DNA of 64,000 bases from Allantophomopsis cytisporea (GCA_024752435.1 CP103037.1:1240001-1304000); one strand, 5' to 3'; counted from the first letter of the stretch, positions 22,919 to 36,310 are shown. Made by a program: numbers and translations. Notes: generated by a model not told the origin, from the sequence alone.

Positions 22919-24209
22919 CGCTGGGAACGCGTGGGTGCCAAAACCTTGCTGAGTGATAGCCGCCTTCTATCTAGGCCCGCTCTTTCGGGCAGAGGGATGC
23001 GTTTGACGCAAGGAAGTATGTATGTACAGTAGTAATCGGAAGATGTAATTACAGACACTTGGACGTTTTGTGGGGTGTGCTGAAAGTGGAGGCCTTAGAG
23101 ATATGTCCGAGTATGCTTATGAGTATGGTACTGATGTTTGGCTGAACTACCAGGCTGATCATGCGGGGTGTTCGAGGCGTCTGCGGGCGATGTAAGGATA
23201 AAGGCGTTTTGCGAGTCAAGAAAGAGATGCTAGACGCGAATAAGAGCAAGGTCAATAGGATATGAAAATATGATAGCTGTGAAGCATGAATTGTAAAGAG
23301 AAGAAGAAGAAGAATAATGTATATATTTGTCACTGAAACATCTACAAAAAAAAAGATATAGGTGTTGTACAATATGGCCGCCGCTGATCCCGTGGCTCTT
23401 GGGCTTTGCAATCCATTTGCAGCGGTCGGACGGCGGAGCGACCTCTACGATAACGTGGGTCGGCTGAGCGGAGATCACGTGGGCATAACCCATCTGTCTG
23501 CGGAAGTGGAACTCCGTACCTTTAGAGTTGTTGAACTCCGAAGAGTCCGTCAACGTTCTCGGCCATCGATTGACACTTTGTCCAAGACGACACCATCGCA
23601 CGATTGTGGCTACAGGAACGCATAATTTCTTACAAGTAATATCTGTTGGCAGGATACTTCCTATGAGTGGATGACAGAAACCTATGTATGTACGTTTGAA
23701 GTTCAAAAGAAATCATTGATGGAAAACAATAGCCCTTTCTACTACAGGCTGTACACGGTACGAGATCGATTTGCACTTTGGATGAACTCTCATTCGACTA
23801 GGCTACATAATGCTTGAAGCCCTCCATAGTGTGTCCTCTCGCACTTCGTTTTCTCAGTGCTCTCAGACTACGAAGTCGTGTCATTGTGAATATCTGTCAA
23901 AAGCCTTCTGGGTCATTTTCAACTTATTTGAAACATAGTATTGGTTGGCTATATGCCAAAAATGTTTATGCTTAATACCCACAAGGTGTTTTGCATACAG
24001 GCTGTTTTTGAATCTAACAACTTTTGTTTATATGAACCAATGCGCCCTGCCAGCATCGTAGGGGCGACTCTTCAAAACCATGAATTAATTCCATTTAATT
24101 TGTTTGGCGGCGTCAAGCCTATAAATCCATGTGTTTATATAGAACTCCCGTTTCCAATACCGGATGATAAGTCGCAAGCAAGACCAGCATGGATATCATC
24201 ACATTCTTG

Positions 24210-24216
24210 TATAAAG
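24210..24216 (+). promoter_or_regulatory. TATA box candidate of the CE16 esterase
   Basis: TATAAAG lies 71 bases before the esterase start codon, a plausible distance for a short 5' leader. Evidence is sequence match and position only. Confidence 0.4.
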
Positions 24217-24286
24217 GCTGGGTAGGGCTTTTAAAAAATGCTGCGAAAAACAATCATTACAATACTCCTTTCGTGGAGTCGTCAAG

Positions 24287-25322
24287 ATGATGAAATTGTA
24301 CATACTGGCAATAATTGGCACAACCATAGCCTATCCAACCACATTTGCTTCTCGAGCCATAAATGGCACGAAGTACTTTTTCTCCTTGTACGTACATATA
24401 AATACAGTGAAGCTTGAAAAGAAAGATAGAAGGAGCATACTAAGTCCTATAGCGGCGACTCATACTCGCAAACCGGCTTCAACATAACCCTTGAAGCGCC
24501 CTCAGCCAGCAACCCGATAGGCAACCCTACATTCCCAGGATACACGACGGATAATGGCCTAAACTGGATTGACCATCTCGTCGATACGTACAACACGTCA
24601 CTGACGTTGAACTACAATTTCGCCTACGGTGGCGCCGTTGTCGATGCATCTCTTGTGACACCTTATGAACCAAGTGTCTTGACCCTCGTGGACCAGACCG
24701 CCGAGTTTACCGACTACCTTTCTCCAGCACCCAGCGATGTGGCTTGGTCCGGAGATAACTCCCTCTTTGCGCTATGGTTTGGGGTCAATGATATTGGCAA
24801 CTCTTATTATGAGAGCAACTCGACTGCCATCACTGATGCAGTCTTGAACTCTTACTTCGCCCAAGCCCAGATATTATACAACGCTGGTGGCCGATACTTC
24901 TTGTTTCTGACAGTTCCACGTAAGGGCCATACTCCCCAAATACAGCATCATATGCAATCTTGAGATTTCAAAATGTAGCTAACACCATGCCAGCAATCCA
25001 GAAAACGCCCCTAATGTTGGCAGAGGACACTTCAGCGCAGTCCGCCGAGGCTTCTGCAATCACTTATTGGAACTCAGAACTCGCTACAAAGGCAGCGACT
25101 TTTGAAAGTAATAACAGTGGCAGTACAGCCTGGGTGTATGATACGCAAACTCCATTCAACACTGCCATTGCTGATCCAACGGCTTATGGGGCTACTGATG
25201 CCACCTGCTACAATTCTGATGGAACGACTTGTCTCTGGTACAATGATTATCATCCTGGCCAAGCAATTCAAAAGCTGGTTGCGGAAGGTATAGCTAGTGA
25301 ACTCTCTGGCACTTTCTTTTAG
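24287..25322 (+). CDS. secreted SGNH/GDSL esterase (CE16-like)
   Basis: Exons 24287-24387, 24453-24919 and 24994-25322 encode 298 residues. Introns are 65 and 74 nt (donors GTACGT and GTAAGG). Splicing builds the block I motif FSFGDSYSQTGF, with the nucleophile Ser37, typical of carbohydrate esterase family 16 acetylesterases that remove acetyl groups from plant-cell-wall sugars. An N-terminal hydrophobic stretch (MMKLYILAIIGTTIAYPTT) fits a signal peptide, so the enzyme is likely secreted. The block III-like motif LWFGVNDIG holds Asn146. Near the end, LWYNDYHPG holds the probable catalytic His276; the Asp normally three residues before the His is Asn here, with an Asp two residues before it. 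Two adjacent ATG codons (24287, 24290) are both possible starts. Several N-glycosylation sequons are present. Confidence 0.88.
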
Positions 25323-25879
25323 TTAAGGGGAAACCGGAAATTGTTTTGAACAATCGGCCAAAATGAGATTGAAGTAATTAAGCTTCTCACTCCCTTGACT
25401 CTTCGACTTCTGTGGACGTTCGATCACATATGTACTTATTTCTTAATATGAAAGGATTAACATAATAATCATTCAATTTGTCGAATTTAGCAGATAACAT
25501 AGTAAATGACGGCGTTGCAAGCAAGAGAGCGTGTTGAATGAAGCATGTAGTTATTCAGTAGTTGCCTATCGTTATATGGAATAGCGGAGCGAGTACTGTG
25601 TCTACGCTCTGTGTTAAATACATTCAATGCCTACGTGAGTAGGTGCTCACTCTACCATACGTATATACAAAGTCCCCTCAAAACCCACAAAGTCAAGTAC
25701 GGAGTACATATGGAGGATTCCGCAAAACAGAATAGCTTACAGCAACTTGCATTGATACCGTGTGGTCACGAAATCTCGATCTCATTGTAATATGCATAAG
25801 CAGGGTCTCGGGATATTTTACGCTCCTGTCAAGTATTTCGTACGTAGCATATGTATTGCATTGCATTCATATGTCATTT
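25323..25879. other. convergent 3' spacer
   Basis: About 560 bases between the esterase stop and the stop of the minus-strand ARMH3-like gene. It contains an exact TACGGAGTA motif at 25698-25706 and no gene. Confidence 0.6.
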
Positions 25880-28087
25880 CTAGGTTTTTGACACAAGTGC
25901 CTTGACATCCCCAACAGCCTGGCGTGCCATCTTTTTCAAAAATACGCGCTCGTCAGCCTCACGATATTTCGTCCAGCTGTCGAGTCCCTCCTTTGCCTGA
26001 ATACTCAACGTCTCGTAACCCTGCTTAATGACACCGGAGACCTGCGCTGGTGTCAGATGCTTACCCCGTCGTCCGGCAGCTCCATCCGCCAGGAGCTCCT
26101 TATAATGCGCCGTGACACTGATGAGTGTTTCAATGGAATTTGTGGCCCTTTTAGAAAGATCATAGCTATCTCTGAACTTGACCAAAATATCGCCTGTCTC
26201 GACAAGCTTGTAGAAAAGATCATCGTAAGCCGCTGGATTAGGAAGGAAGGCTTCACCAGCGGAGAGGGATAGGGCGATCAGGTTGACCAGATCATCCAGG
26301 AGGAGTTCAATGTCGCTAAGACCCTTCAGGTCGGATTGATATTGTGTAAGGAAGCGAACCAGCGCAAGTAGGGAGCGGAACAGTTCGGGCCAGTGATATG
26401 ATAGCCTTGTTCTGCTTCTGGAGAGGTAGGATAGAAGGCGGAGAATGTTGCCGATGCAAAGAATATAAAGTCCGACATCAAGTCGTCTTCGAAGATTATG
26501 ATTAATGCCATCTACCATCGTATCGAGGATACTCGTGGCCAGAATCCTATCATTTCGAACTAGAGGCAAGAAAGGTTGTCGCTGTCTGCACAATCGCACC
26601 GATGTCTTGCTTTCATCGCTGCAAATTCGTTTGCAAAGTACTGGATCTTCCACCAATAGTCGTATAACAATCAGGTTGAGATGGGAGTAAAGGGAAGTTC
26701 GATTCGAGTAGTGCGCGTGTTGCAGCATATAGGATGTCAACGAGAGATAACTGCTCATGGGTGATTCCTTGCCCTTGGACTCTCCTCCTAAAGCAACCAA
26801 ATTATTGCAGAAAAGCTTATTCGCGTGGGCAAAATCATAAGTCGCAAGTAGCACAGCAGCTTCAGATCCCGGGCTGTTTATGTCAGAAAGATCCTGGAAG
26901 TTCTCAAGAACTGACTCACAGCTTCGTAAACATTTCTTTTGCAGTTTCGGCGTCAATCACGACTTGTGCTGGTTTTGTCCCAGTGGGGGCAAGAGAACCA
27001 AGGCCCATCATAGTCAAGGTGCTCCCGATAGACCATGCTTCTGGGAGATCCTCTTGAACATCTACATATTTCGTTCTCGCAGCCATGCAGGTCGACCCTA
27101 CCGCCCTAATGGTTTTTTGTATTGTTGCCTCATTTACGAAATCCTCAAGCCTGAGTCGGTATGGATTTTGAAATTCGAACTTGTTGTAATTTGCTAAAAG
27201 GCCAAGAAGAACGAAAGGCTCGAATGCGCGCGATATGGTATCTGAATCATGGATGAACTGAAACAGTCAGGGTGTTTCTATCAAAATATAGGGGGCCACT
27301 TACTTTCATAAGTGAAGGAAATAAATCTCGGTGTGTAAAGTATGAGAGTAGACTGGTTTGATATGCGCCAGATACCACAGCCAATGCAACATCGACTGCC
27401 TTTTGTCGTATGTCCACTATAGCAAGTCAGCATAGCGACCCTCAATTTCGAAATATAATGCGTACATGATCTGCCGATTCTTATCGTAACGTCTAAGGTA
27501 GCCACAAACTCCGTAAAGACCGAGTCGACGTGATCGAGGCCAGCGAGCACTGCGATAATATCGGAACTTGGGTTCGTGTATTTTAATCCTAAGATCGATG
27601 ACAGGAAAGCTGTAAGAGTCTATGGTCGTCAATTACTAGAAGCCATTTAGTATATCTATCTTACTTACGTCAAGCGCATGTCCATCTGCAGGCGCGACGC
27701 CAGCTTTGACTCGCGCAATCGCTCTCAAGAACAGCTGTCGAGTGTGTATCTGGTCGGATCAGCTTGACTGAAACTCGTAATCAGAGCGCTATTCATTACC
27801 TGCAAATGAAGTAGGTCATCGGCACTCAAGCTTCTGAGAATGCGCTCCAAGCTGGCTTTGTCTGGTCGCAAGAGGAAGAACTCCTTCCAAAACCCCTCAG
27901 CTTGCTCATAGGATTCGTCATCCTAACAGAAACACTCATCAGTTTTGTTTTTGAAAGGGGTACATTGCAATTTCCTCTGTAGATTCCCGCTTACCTCGCT
28001 CGCCTTGAATAAAGCCTCATAAAGTTCTACAATCTTTTGCTGGAACACCTCAGGTCTAGCTTGCTGGGTGAGGGGAGACGGCTCCAT
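25880..28087 (-). CDS. ARMH3-like armadillo-type protein (DUF1741)
   Basis: Seven exons on the minus strand give 626 residues: 28087-27995, 27922-27800, 27734-27669, 27619-27466, 27416-27304, 27257-26920 and 26873-25880. The six introns are 46-72 nt, all GT-AG, with phases that keep the frame open. The protein is helical throughout and matches the DUF1741 (PF08427) family, whose human member ARMH3/C10orf76 works with GBF1 and PI4KB at the Golgi. Stretches I associate with the family are SLDIRQKAVDVALAVVSGAY, YFTHRDLFPSLMKF, FEPFVLLGLLANYNKFEFQN and ATYDFAHANKLFCNNLV. The last exon alone codes for more than half of the protein. No signal peptide or membrane segment. The exon near 27466 uses a less usual donor, GTACGC, chosen because only it restores the frame. 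Confidence 0.85.
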
Positions 28088-28895
28088 ACCTCATAGCAGC
28101 CAGATCCTGGAGAAAGGAAAGGCGAGAGTGGAAGGATAGGGATAGAAATCGAAACAAAGCGAATCAATTATATAGAAAAGGGGATTTCTTCTAGGTTGCG
28201 TATGTAGCTAGTTGAGGGTAAATGGTGTATATGGCGTGAAAGAATTAATGAGAGCTCACCTAACTCTTTCTTACCTCCACGAGTACGTACTCTTTCACCT
28301 CAATCCGCTCGTGATGACAGCAATTCACGCTCGTGCGTTCGCGCCGGATAATTTGTCGGGGCTCAAGCCTTCCGGGCACCGATTCGTAGCGTGCATGGGA
28401 CAACGCTAGGCCATAATTGGCTCAGCTGGTGGGACTTCTAGAAGAGGGACTGAGTGAGTATTGGAAAAGTATCACGCATGCAGATATGAGGCTCAATTGA
28501 ATCTTACGTAGTACTGCATGTATAACCTCCAAATGCTTTCTGAGCAATGCCTAATTACATGATCTCTCAATTCACCACATCATATTCATCGAGTGTTAAT
28601 AACACGCATATCAGCGTCGAATTCCCGCCGAACCTTTGTTATTTCCCTGACTCGAAGTAATATCCATGCGTCTCGTCTCTACACAGGTCCGCATTCTGAT
28701 GCGCCGACATCTACAGCTCAAGCTACACAGCCATTCAAGGAAGAAGATTAAACACACCATAAAGTCACCAATCACAATGCATAAACCAGCCATGGTACCC
28801 CACGCCAACCGAGCCCAAAATCATATCCTAAATCTTTCAATTCAACATTTCCCAGTCGAAGAAGTGAACAAACGTGCAAATACAAGTCATTAGAA
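28088..28895. other. promoter and 3' spacer
   Basis: About 800 bases between the start of the ARMH3-like gene and the stop of the glutaminase gene, both on minus. No supported gene; open frames at 28212-28409 and 28666-28893 are chance-like. Confidence 0.5.
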
Positions 28896-31325
28896 TCATG
28901 GCAGAGCCAAAAGAGCGAAGCTGCCGCCCACGACGGGACGAGCGACAAAGTTAATCCCAGGGTAACTAACTAAAATCAATAAAAGATCCCATGTGAGAGT
29001 GGTCAGGATACTCACTCTCCAGTCTCGGTGCTGTAGAGATCAGTAAGAGGTCTATTAGTGGGCGTCTCATTAATCCAAGTGGCTATATCAGTGATGAACA
29101 TCTGTCGAGTGCTTTCGGAGGCAATGGCAGCCGTGAACAGTTCCCAGTCAGCTATAATGACATCAGTTCGTGAACGATATGCGGTGACAAGTAAAATGTG
29201 GAAGTACACTTGGTATAGACGTGACGGGTATCTAGAGGGACACCATAAGTCTCATTAACGGTGGGGTAGAATGCGCTTTGCATGTCGTAAACAGATTGAG
29301 GAACAAGACCAAGGCTAAGTTCCTGATCGGCATAAAGATTGTAGAGAAGACCTGAAATCATGTGAGACCATGTCCCACGAAATGTCACCGAGAAACCCAC
29401 CATGTGTGTTATTCTTTCCATACGCCAGTGTGGTATGTGGTGGATCAGCATCATGAGCAATCCCGAGAGTCTGCCATTGTGTAATGTAGTCAAGAGCAAT
29501 GCTGGAAAAGTTTTGTGAGTCAGCTGTATTTCCTGTTCTGTTGGCGATTTCAGCCATGGCACCGATGCCAATCATTCCCTTGAGGGCAAGGTTTGTCTGG
29601 TTTCTGGAACAATCAGCCTGAATTCTAATTTCAGAGAAGATGTTTGGTAAACTTACGCCAATGACCCAGCGAAGTCATCGGTGGAAATCTGGTCTGCGGG
29701 AATAAGTGCCTCGTCAACAAGATATCCAGTCCACTGCTTCAATATATCATAATGGTCACTCAAGTAGGTGTTGTCGTTTGTTCGCTGGGCATATGCTAGT
29801 GTCATGATAAGCATGTTACCACACTCTTCGAGTGGTTGTTGCTCGTCATTTCCAGAAGGATAGCCGGTTGCATTTGGGTAAGCTCCCATGTCATGCATGG
29901 AATATCTGTTGGGGTAGGCACCAGACTCTTGGTTCTCAAAGAGGGGATCAAGAAGCAATTTGAGCAGGTTGGGGTTTGTGTACAGTAAGACCGGATGGAA
30001 TGGGAAGATGACATCCACAGTCTGAATATCTCCATCGGAACTGATCTCTTTTAGGAAAAGGTACTGTTTACTCTCGCTACCGGTGAGTTGGGTGGTACCA
30101 AAAGCTTGTCGTACAGAAAGCGATGTGATGGTAAGGTAATCCTGTCCACCCGCAGCCATGGAGTCGGATGAGATTTGACTGTCAAATGTGTTACTTGTGC
30201 TAGTTGCGGTTCCGTAATCGTTATAGAAGAATGAGAGCTGAGCAATAATGTTAGCGCGGAAATACTTTGGGTAGGTGACACATACACCATCAGTATCAGA
30301 TGAGAAGTATGCTGTCCACAAAGATGGCACAGACTCCGTTCCGTCAGCCCCAGTAAATTGAATGGCATCTTCCTGTGCTAACGACAATACGAAGAGAGTA
30401 TCCACACCGGTTGTCCCGACGTCCCCAAGATCAACGGAGAAGGCAAAAACTGGCCAGTCATCATTGATGGCTCGGTAATCAGTATCCTGGGTGTTGGCAA
30501 GTTTACCCGAGCTAGCAAAGGCACCTCGTACAACGGCATCCTGACCAGACTCATAAGTCAGATCGGAGACACTTTCTGTGGCCCAATACCAGTATCCCCA
30601 TTCTGCTTGGTTGGAATTTTCTGTAAAGAGAAGTTGGTCTTGCTTATAAACTCGGTGGTAGGCGATGCCATCACTTGTAGTATCATAATCCCATTGAGCA
30701 GTTGAAGTTCGATCTCCCGACACCCATTCTAGAATGATTCAGTATTGAGGATATACCATATTATATCATGTGATCTTACCCGCGGAGATATCTGCGTAAA
30801 GTTGCACAGAGTGTGTATTGCCATCCAAAGATGATACCTCAACATTTAGGTAGCTAGATACAAGAGATTGGCGTTCGAAGTCGTCTGGTGTCAGGGGAGA
30901 CAAGAAAGTCACCTTCAGTTGAACAGCTGTACCAGCGTTCAAGGTGAAGATACTCTGAGTAGAAGTATACTCAAAGGAAGTCTGTGTGACAGTGGAATTG
31001 GCAACAGTCGGCGCGCCCATCCACGTGTAGGTTATGCCATCGACCTTGACCAAGCCAGCCCAGCCTGTAATCTGACCACTATGGTTGCTGTCAGTATATG
31101 AAGTCATCGTAGAATGATGAGGAGCTCTGACGCCCAGAATTGTGGCCATTGACCTGCCAAGTAGCCACCATTGCCACCATCACTTCCAGCATACTGCCAT
31201 GTACTCATATACGGAGACTTCACAGCTAAAGGAATGGCAGGGGGGCGTGCGGGCGAAAAGGTCGATGCGGCCGCCGCCATGCCCATGCAGGCAGCTAGTA
31301 AAGGAGCGAAGAGATTAAGCTTCAT
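28896..31325 (-). CDS. gtaA: glutaminase A, secreted
   Basis: Seven exons give 705 residues: 31325-31132, 31078-30780, 30728-29657, 29603-29401, 29351-29208, 29151-29016 and 28965-28896. Introns are 49-56 nt. GtaA hydrolyses glutamine to glutamate and ammonia outside the cell. The N-terminus (about residues 1-20) is a signal peptide. The order matches the fungal DUF4964, DUF5127, DUF4965, DUF1793 arrangement. Markers are STFSPARPPAIPLAVKSPYM at the mature N-terminus, GQITGWAGLVKVDG, ISAEWVSGDR, SGAYPNRYSMHDMGAYPNAT, CGNMLIMTLAY, NQTNLALKGMIGIGAMAEI, LVPQSVYDMQSAFYPTV, YGVPLDTRHVYTKSDWELF and NFVARPVVGGSFALLALP at the end. The first intron uses a weak donor, GTCAGA, with a good ACTGAC branch. 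Family assignment is firm. Confidence 0.92.
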
Positions 31326-31502
31326 ACTGGGTTAAACGATAAAGTATACAAGAGAATGAAAGTCAATACGTATGTATGTATGTGTGGTAAAACACCGACA
31401 ACAAGAACCACAAACGAAGATGTCTGAATATTCTTCCACCCAAGCTTAGATGCCGGTCTGGGGTGGATATCATCAAGAGTTGGAAAGAAGATGGACAAAC
31501 CC

Positions 31503-31510
31503 CTTATATA
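31503..31510 (-). promoter_or_regulatory. TATA box candidate of the glutaminase gene
   Basis: On the minus strand TATATAAG lies about 180 bases upstream of the gtaA start codon. Support is motif and position only. Confidence 0.4.
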
Positions 31511-32272
31511 CTTACTCTTATGATTGCACCTACATTTAGACGGCAGATCGTATCAGCAAGATAAACTTACAGATAGATCTCTTTTTCTTTTCGACAGGGT
31601 TCTGATAGTATCGCTGATATCCGCTAAGGGTCATTCGCATGCCGAAAGCACGACATCGTGAAGTCTTGTGGCCGCCAGGAGAGGAAGTAGCGACCGAGGA
31701 TGCTACCCCAGGTTCACGATAATCACCTATGTGGAGTGTGGAGTGTGGAGCATGGACCTGCTGGCCTGTGTTGTATCTTGGCTTTTTCAATAGAAGCTAG
31801 AGGGGATATTGGGATATTGATTGAATGTACCAAATACCCTACAACCATGCTACAGCCATGGTGCATAGATTGTTCCGGAGACATATTGCTATTGCATGGT
31901 CGTTGGAGGCAGAGGTTGAATGAGAGTTTGTCTGGTCATGCGATAGTATCATGAATTGTTGTCTGTGGTCACCCGGTCTCAATAGTCCTCCGTACGTAGC
32001 GTCCAAGCTTCTGCGCTGTGGGGAAAGTGAGCGCTAAAGGACGGCATCAATGTTCTATGGCCATGTTGTCTCCAAGCCAGTTGCTCGAAGTTTCCCCACA
32101 AAATGACAGGTGAGAAATATCTCTTCATGGTAGGTAATGTGATGGTTTTTTTGCTTCTGGGCAATCTGCTAAGCGCAACTGATGGACAGTGATCGTTATA
32201 CAGGGGGTGTTACCAGCGCGACGGCTTGGGCGAGGGTGGTGAGTGATGAGTCGCCGTCTGAGACTCTGCAAT

Positions 32273-32312
32273 TCTGACTCTCTGACTCTCTGACTCTCTG
32301 ACTCTCTGACTC
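32273..32312. repeat. five perfect copies of TCTGACTC
   Basis: An 8-bp unit repeated five times without mismatch, followed by degenerate CTCTCTATC sequence. It lies about 950 bases upstream of gtaA. Confidence 0.95.
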
Positions 32313-35300
32313 TCTCTATCTCTCTGGCTGACTGAGCCTTGTTGAGGTAGCCTGTTGATGAGATGTGCCCAGTCCTTCATTCTGGTGTAAGGGCAAGGGA
32401 CAAGAGTCACAGGCAATACGTATGAGGCGTAGTGTATGTGCTGTCGATGACTGTGTGGATATTGCGGTGCTGTGCTGTTCTGTAAAAGGTTATGTGAGGA
32501 GGAAGCAGAGGCACAGGAAGAATAACGTTCTGTCGCACGAGGACGGAGATCAAGAGCTTTGTCCACGAGTGCACAATAACACCGACACCGAGAGATTTCT
32601 GAGATTTGTTCCCTCGTGGAACTATGACATCCTCATGTACACAAGTACACGCACATCTAATTCAACCATACACTCACGGGTACTCACGGGTACTCACACA
32701 AACCTGGTACATCCATCCATATCCATCTACACGCATATACACCCTCTCAGACAGACCGACAACGTGCTGTGTGATGACTGTTGACCGGTAGGTACATCAG
32801 CAAGTCCGGTACATTGCAATACCTTACTCACGTATTCAGCCGCAGTCAAAATCAACCCCACATACAGCACAGCATTCTATTTGTTATCTCATGTTGCTTT
32901 TCTCACTATTGTTTTCCATTGCTTGTCTTGTCACTCCTGCTGGAATGGCTCATCATGTTTCTCAAAACTATTGCACACAGAGAGACAACCCCATATGAGA
33001 GATCTGGCAGCAACACGAACACGTCAGCGGAGCCAGTAAGGACATAGCAAGGTGAGCACGACAGGGGGAAGATTCCTTCTTGGGAGCATCTCGGTGGTAT
33101 AGCTCACGAGAAGCATCAAGTTTGGCGGACCAAATTGCTGCATAACGTTAAATTATCAATACATAATGTCCATATTCATTCGAGGGCGTCATATCCACTC
33201 GAGGTGTCTGATAACCATTTAATTAATATTGAAGCAGAAATGACTCTCCTCAGCACTGTTCACGCTTGTCTGTTCAGTCGTTTCTTGCAGGTGACCCTGC
33301 ATTATGAGTCCGTGTCTGCGAGCCGGCTCAATATTTGCAAGGTAGATCGAGGCGCCGCCTTGTACCGGAAGAGGCTTTACGACTCACGCACCATCTAGCC
33401 ATAACCTGCAATCCAAACGGGAGGCGCTCGGAGATACGGTAAATTATCAAGGAATTTCCTAGAAGAAAGAAACTCTAATATGTAGCCAGGAACTGCCGCT
33501 CCGTACGGCATCTCATAGAACGTCGATCTCAAAATATGAATCTAGCGATCTAGTAAGAAGCATCTATCTTGCTATGCGTACAAGTTAACAAGAATCAACG
33601 AGCTACTTTCTCCAGCTGGGCATTGAGTGATCATGATACGAAGACGAAGTCCTGGCACATCTGAATTACTCACATCCATATATTAAGGTACAATACCATA
33701 TGCTTTGTATTGGCATTATATTGCTTTGAGGGGAAAAAAGAGGGTCAGTAGTTAAGTAGTTCACGATTAGTGGCTGGCGGCGGGAGGTGCAGCATACCCA
33801 CCCCAACAAACACCCCCAGAAGCCCGCTATTTTCGGCTGATGACGACCAAAACACCGCAGCACGCTTTGATGCCCGTGCCCGGCGCTTTCCCCCTCGTGC
33901 GCGGCAATCTGCATGCACCTTAAAATGATTACACCGCTCCGCTATTGGAGGAATATCGAGATGGTGATCTCCGAGTACGGTGAGATTTGGTTAAAATGCT
34001 CCCTTCATTATCGATTCTTGTTTAATGAATGCTACAGCCTTCTTCGTCCATGGCTGAGATCTTCTTGTTGCTGTTGGAGTGTCAAGACCGAAGCAAGCCG
34101 GTATTGAGGGTCACGTGGATTGGTGATGGAAGACCCGAATGGAGATGATATGCTTGTTTGTGAAGTTCGTGCATGCAGGATCCTCTGCTATGCATGACCT
34201 GAACTGCGCTGTAAGTGTTTTTGTTCTATTTTCGGAATCTTAACCACGTTCCCATGGAATTCCAGCAATGGTAGTCATGTGTGTGAGAGGTGATAAGTTG
34301 CTGATCCGCTTAAATGGATAGGTGATAATGATGAGAAATATAACTTAAGATTGCTGTTTTTTATTTTTTTTATTCCGTAAAGTCAGAATCAATCGACTTG
34401 GGCATTCTCGGTTTTCGATCATGATGGTGACCTGCGCTCTTTAGAGGACTTTATATTCTTGTCGTTCATACTTTAGCCTTGTTACACTGCTCTATTACTA
34501 TTGCTTCTCTTGTAGTTAACAGATAAGACTGCTTAAAAATTCTCTGAGTATCACTTTCATGGCAGGTCACAATTAACATGTACACTCAATTACCAAATAC
34601 GTGTCCGCCCGAAACCAGAATGAATCAGCCTTGCTTCAGATCATAAAGTCTCAGTGCAATAGTACCAAGTCCTGGTCTCACCCCTGTAGCAATCAATTCA
34701 CTATATCCCAAGAACCTGCAGCAGTTCGGACTTGCTTCCGATTGTATCTGATCTGGTAATTTCCGCTCTTCATCTCAGCCTAAATAGGTTTTGGGAACTA
34801 ACTTGAATGAAGAATCTAATCCAAGAACTCATGGCTTTTCAAGATAAACTAGAGTACTTGAAAGGCTCTATCGACTGCAATATTGGTCGGTGAGTTTAAT
34901 GTTGGAAGACCATTTTCAATACTATCTCAAAATTAGGTAAAAGCAGCATAAACCCTATATATCTCTGCGTTACCTCAGTCTCCATGTTCATACTGCACGT
35001 GATGATCTGTATGAATAGGCGCAAGGACTAATACTTCGAAGTTAATGAAGTTTGAAATTAGGTTTCAAGTTGAGACTAACAAACGTAGGAACAAAAAGTA
35101 CAGGAGGTTTCCAGTTTTAAACTTCAAATTGAGAGCCATGGATATAAATCCACCAACAACGCCCATGGCTCATGTAAAAAGCTACACAGATGACTCCTTA
35201 ACGTCGTCAGTTAAAAGCACTAAGTCTATAGGCACTTGAGCTCCCCAGCCTCACCGCAATTCCCTCATAATACTTACACAGAGTGTAGAATCAGTAATAA

Positions 35301-36310
35301 TCCATATAAACGAACCATTCTCTCATAATGATGCAGCCTTGAGAATAGTAATATTTGTAGTGAGAGGAAGGTTGTCGACGAGAACGTTTTATAGATGCCA
35401 AGATACCAACGACGAAAGTATTCCAACGCGATTTATACGCTTAAGGTGAATGAGGAAATTGTTTGGTAGAGGAAATAGAAACTTTCAGCATTTACAAATA
35501 AACCTTCTTAGTGCTAGAGTTTTGTGGCAAGTGCGGTTTTCAGTTGAAGTCTATGTAGCCTACAAACATATTAGGAGCATTTGCTTCTAGAACCAAGATA
35601 TGTAGAACTATACACACTGAGATGTAGAAAGTGAGTTAAACTACACAGAAGTTTAGTGAGTGTCGCAGAGCGTGGTTTTGCCTTTGGTGTCTGGTAGTCG
35701 CAAGTGCAAGTTTACACGTTAATGGAATAAGAATTGTATTTCATGGGGTAGTATGTAAGAACAAACAACCTATAAGCGTTATGAAAAGCAATACATAATG
35801 AGCATTCATTATAGCCAATGGCATGTATCATCACATAGAGATAGGCAAGATTGCGTTGAAGAAGCTAATACTATCAATAAGGATATTATATACACAAGCT
35901 AATGCTAAATCTAGCTTGTGGGGTCGATTCGAGCTGTCTTCGATATATACCTTTACAAGGGAAAGAAAGCTGCATTATAGATTGTACCAAAAAGTACTTT
36001 AGCAGGCTTCGCAGTCTAATTCGCTTTGAGACTAACTTGTCGTGCAAATTACATATATTGCAAGTCAAAGAGAAACGGCCAATTCATGAGATGACTGGCA
36101 CTTATGATGCGATAGGTAATGGTTTCTGTGCCCATCAATAAATTAACAAAGTTTAGTTCTTCTGGGTGTATATAAACATCTGATTCAACTAATGACATGA
36201 CTTTAGATACATCGACAATCACCTAAGCATACACATGCATAAACACGCAAATGAAAAATGACATTCTAATCAAGTCCCCAGCAACACCGTTTAAACCTCG
36301 CTAATCACTC

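Larger units (their letters stand above)
22332..24286. other. divergent promoter region, 2 kb
   Basis: Lies between the starts of the carnitine acetyltransferase (minus) and the esterase (plus). It includes a short direct repeat at 22884-22918 and a TATA-like box near 24210. Open frames at 23362-23625 (plus) and 23049-23706 (minus) overlap each other and are unrecognisable. Confidence 0.5.
31326..36310. other. large gene-free region, 5 kb
   Basis: The first kilobase is the promoter side of gtaA. It includes TGTGGAG repeats near 31731-31750 and the 8-mer array at 32273-32312. Open frames at 32365-32784 and 32781-33047 (plus) and 32210-32566 (minus) are Thr/Ser- or His-rich and show no family features. 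From about 34200 to 36290 the sequence is AT-rich and apparently empty. No transposon terminal repeats or RNA gene recognised. Confidence 0.5.

Noticed and set aside
26874..26956. Unspliced upstream end of the last ARMH3 open frame
   Set aside because: The preceding exon is in another frame; removing intron 26874-26919 restores FTKLPGSEAAVLLATYDF, so the upstream part of the open frame is intron and shadow.
6748..31325. Secondary-metabolite or catabolic gene cluster
   Set aside because: No backbone synthase, P450 set or transporter is present, and the genes belong to unrelated core processes.
32365..33047. Thr/His-rich open frames in the 5 kb spacer
   Set aside because: Composition follows simple repeats and tandem CATATCCATC-like words; no start context, intron or family feature.
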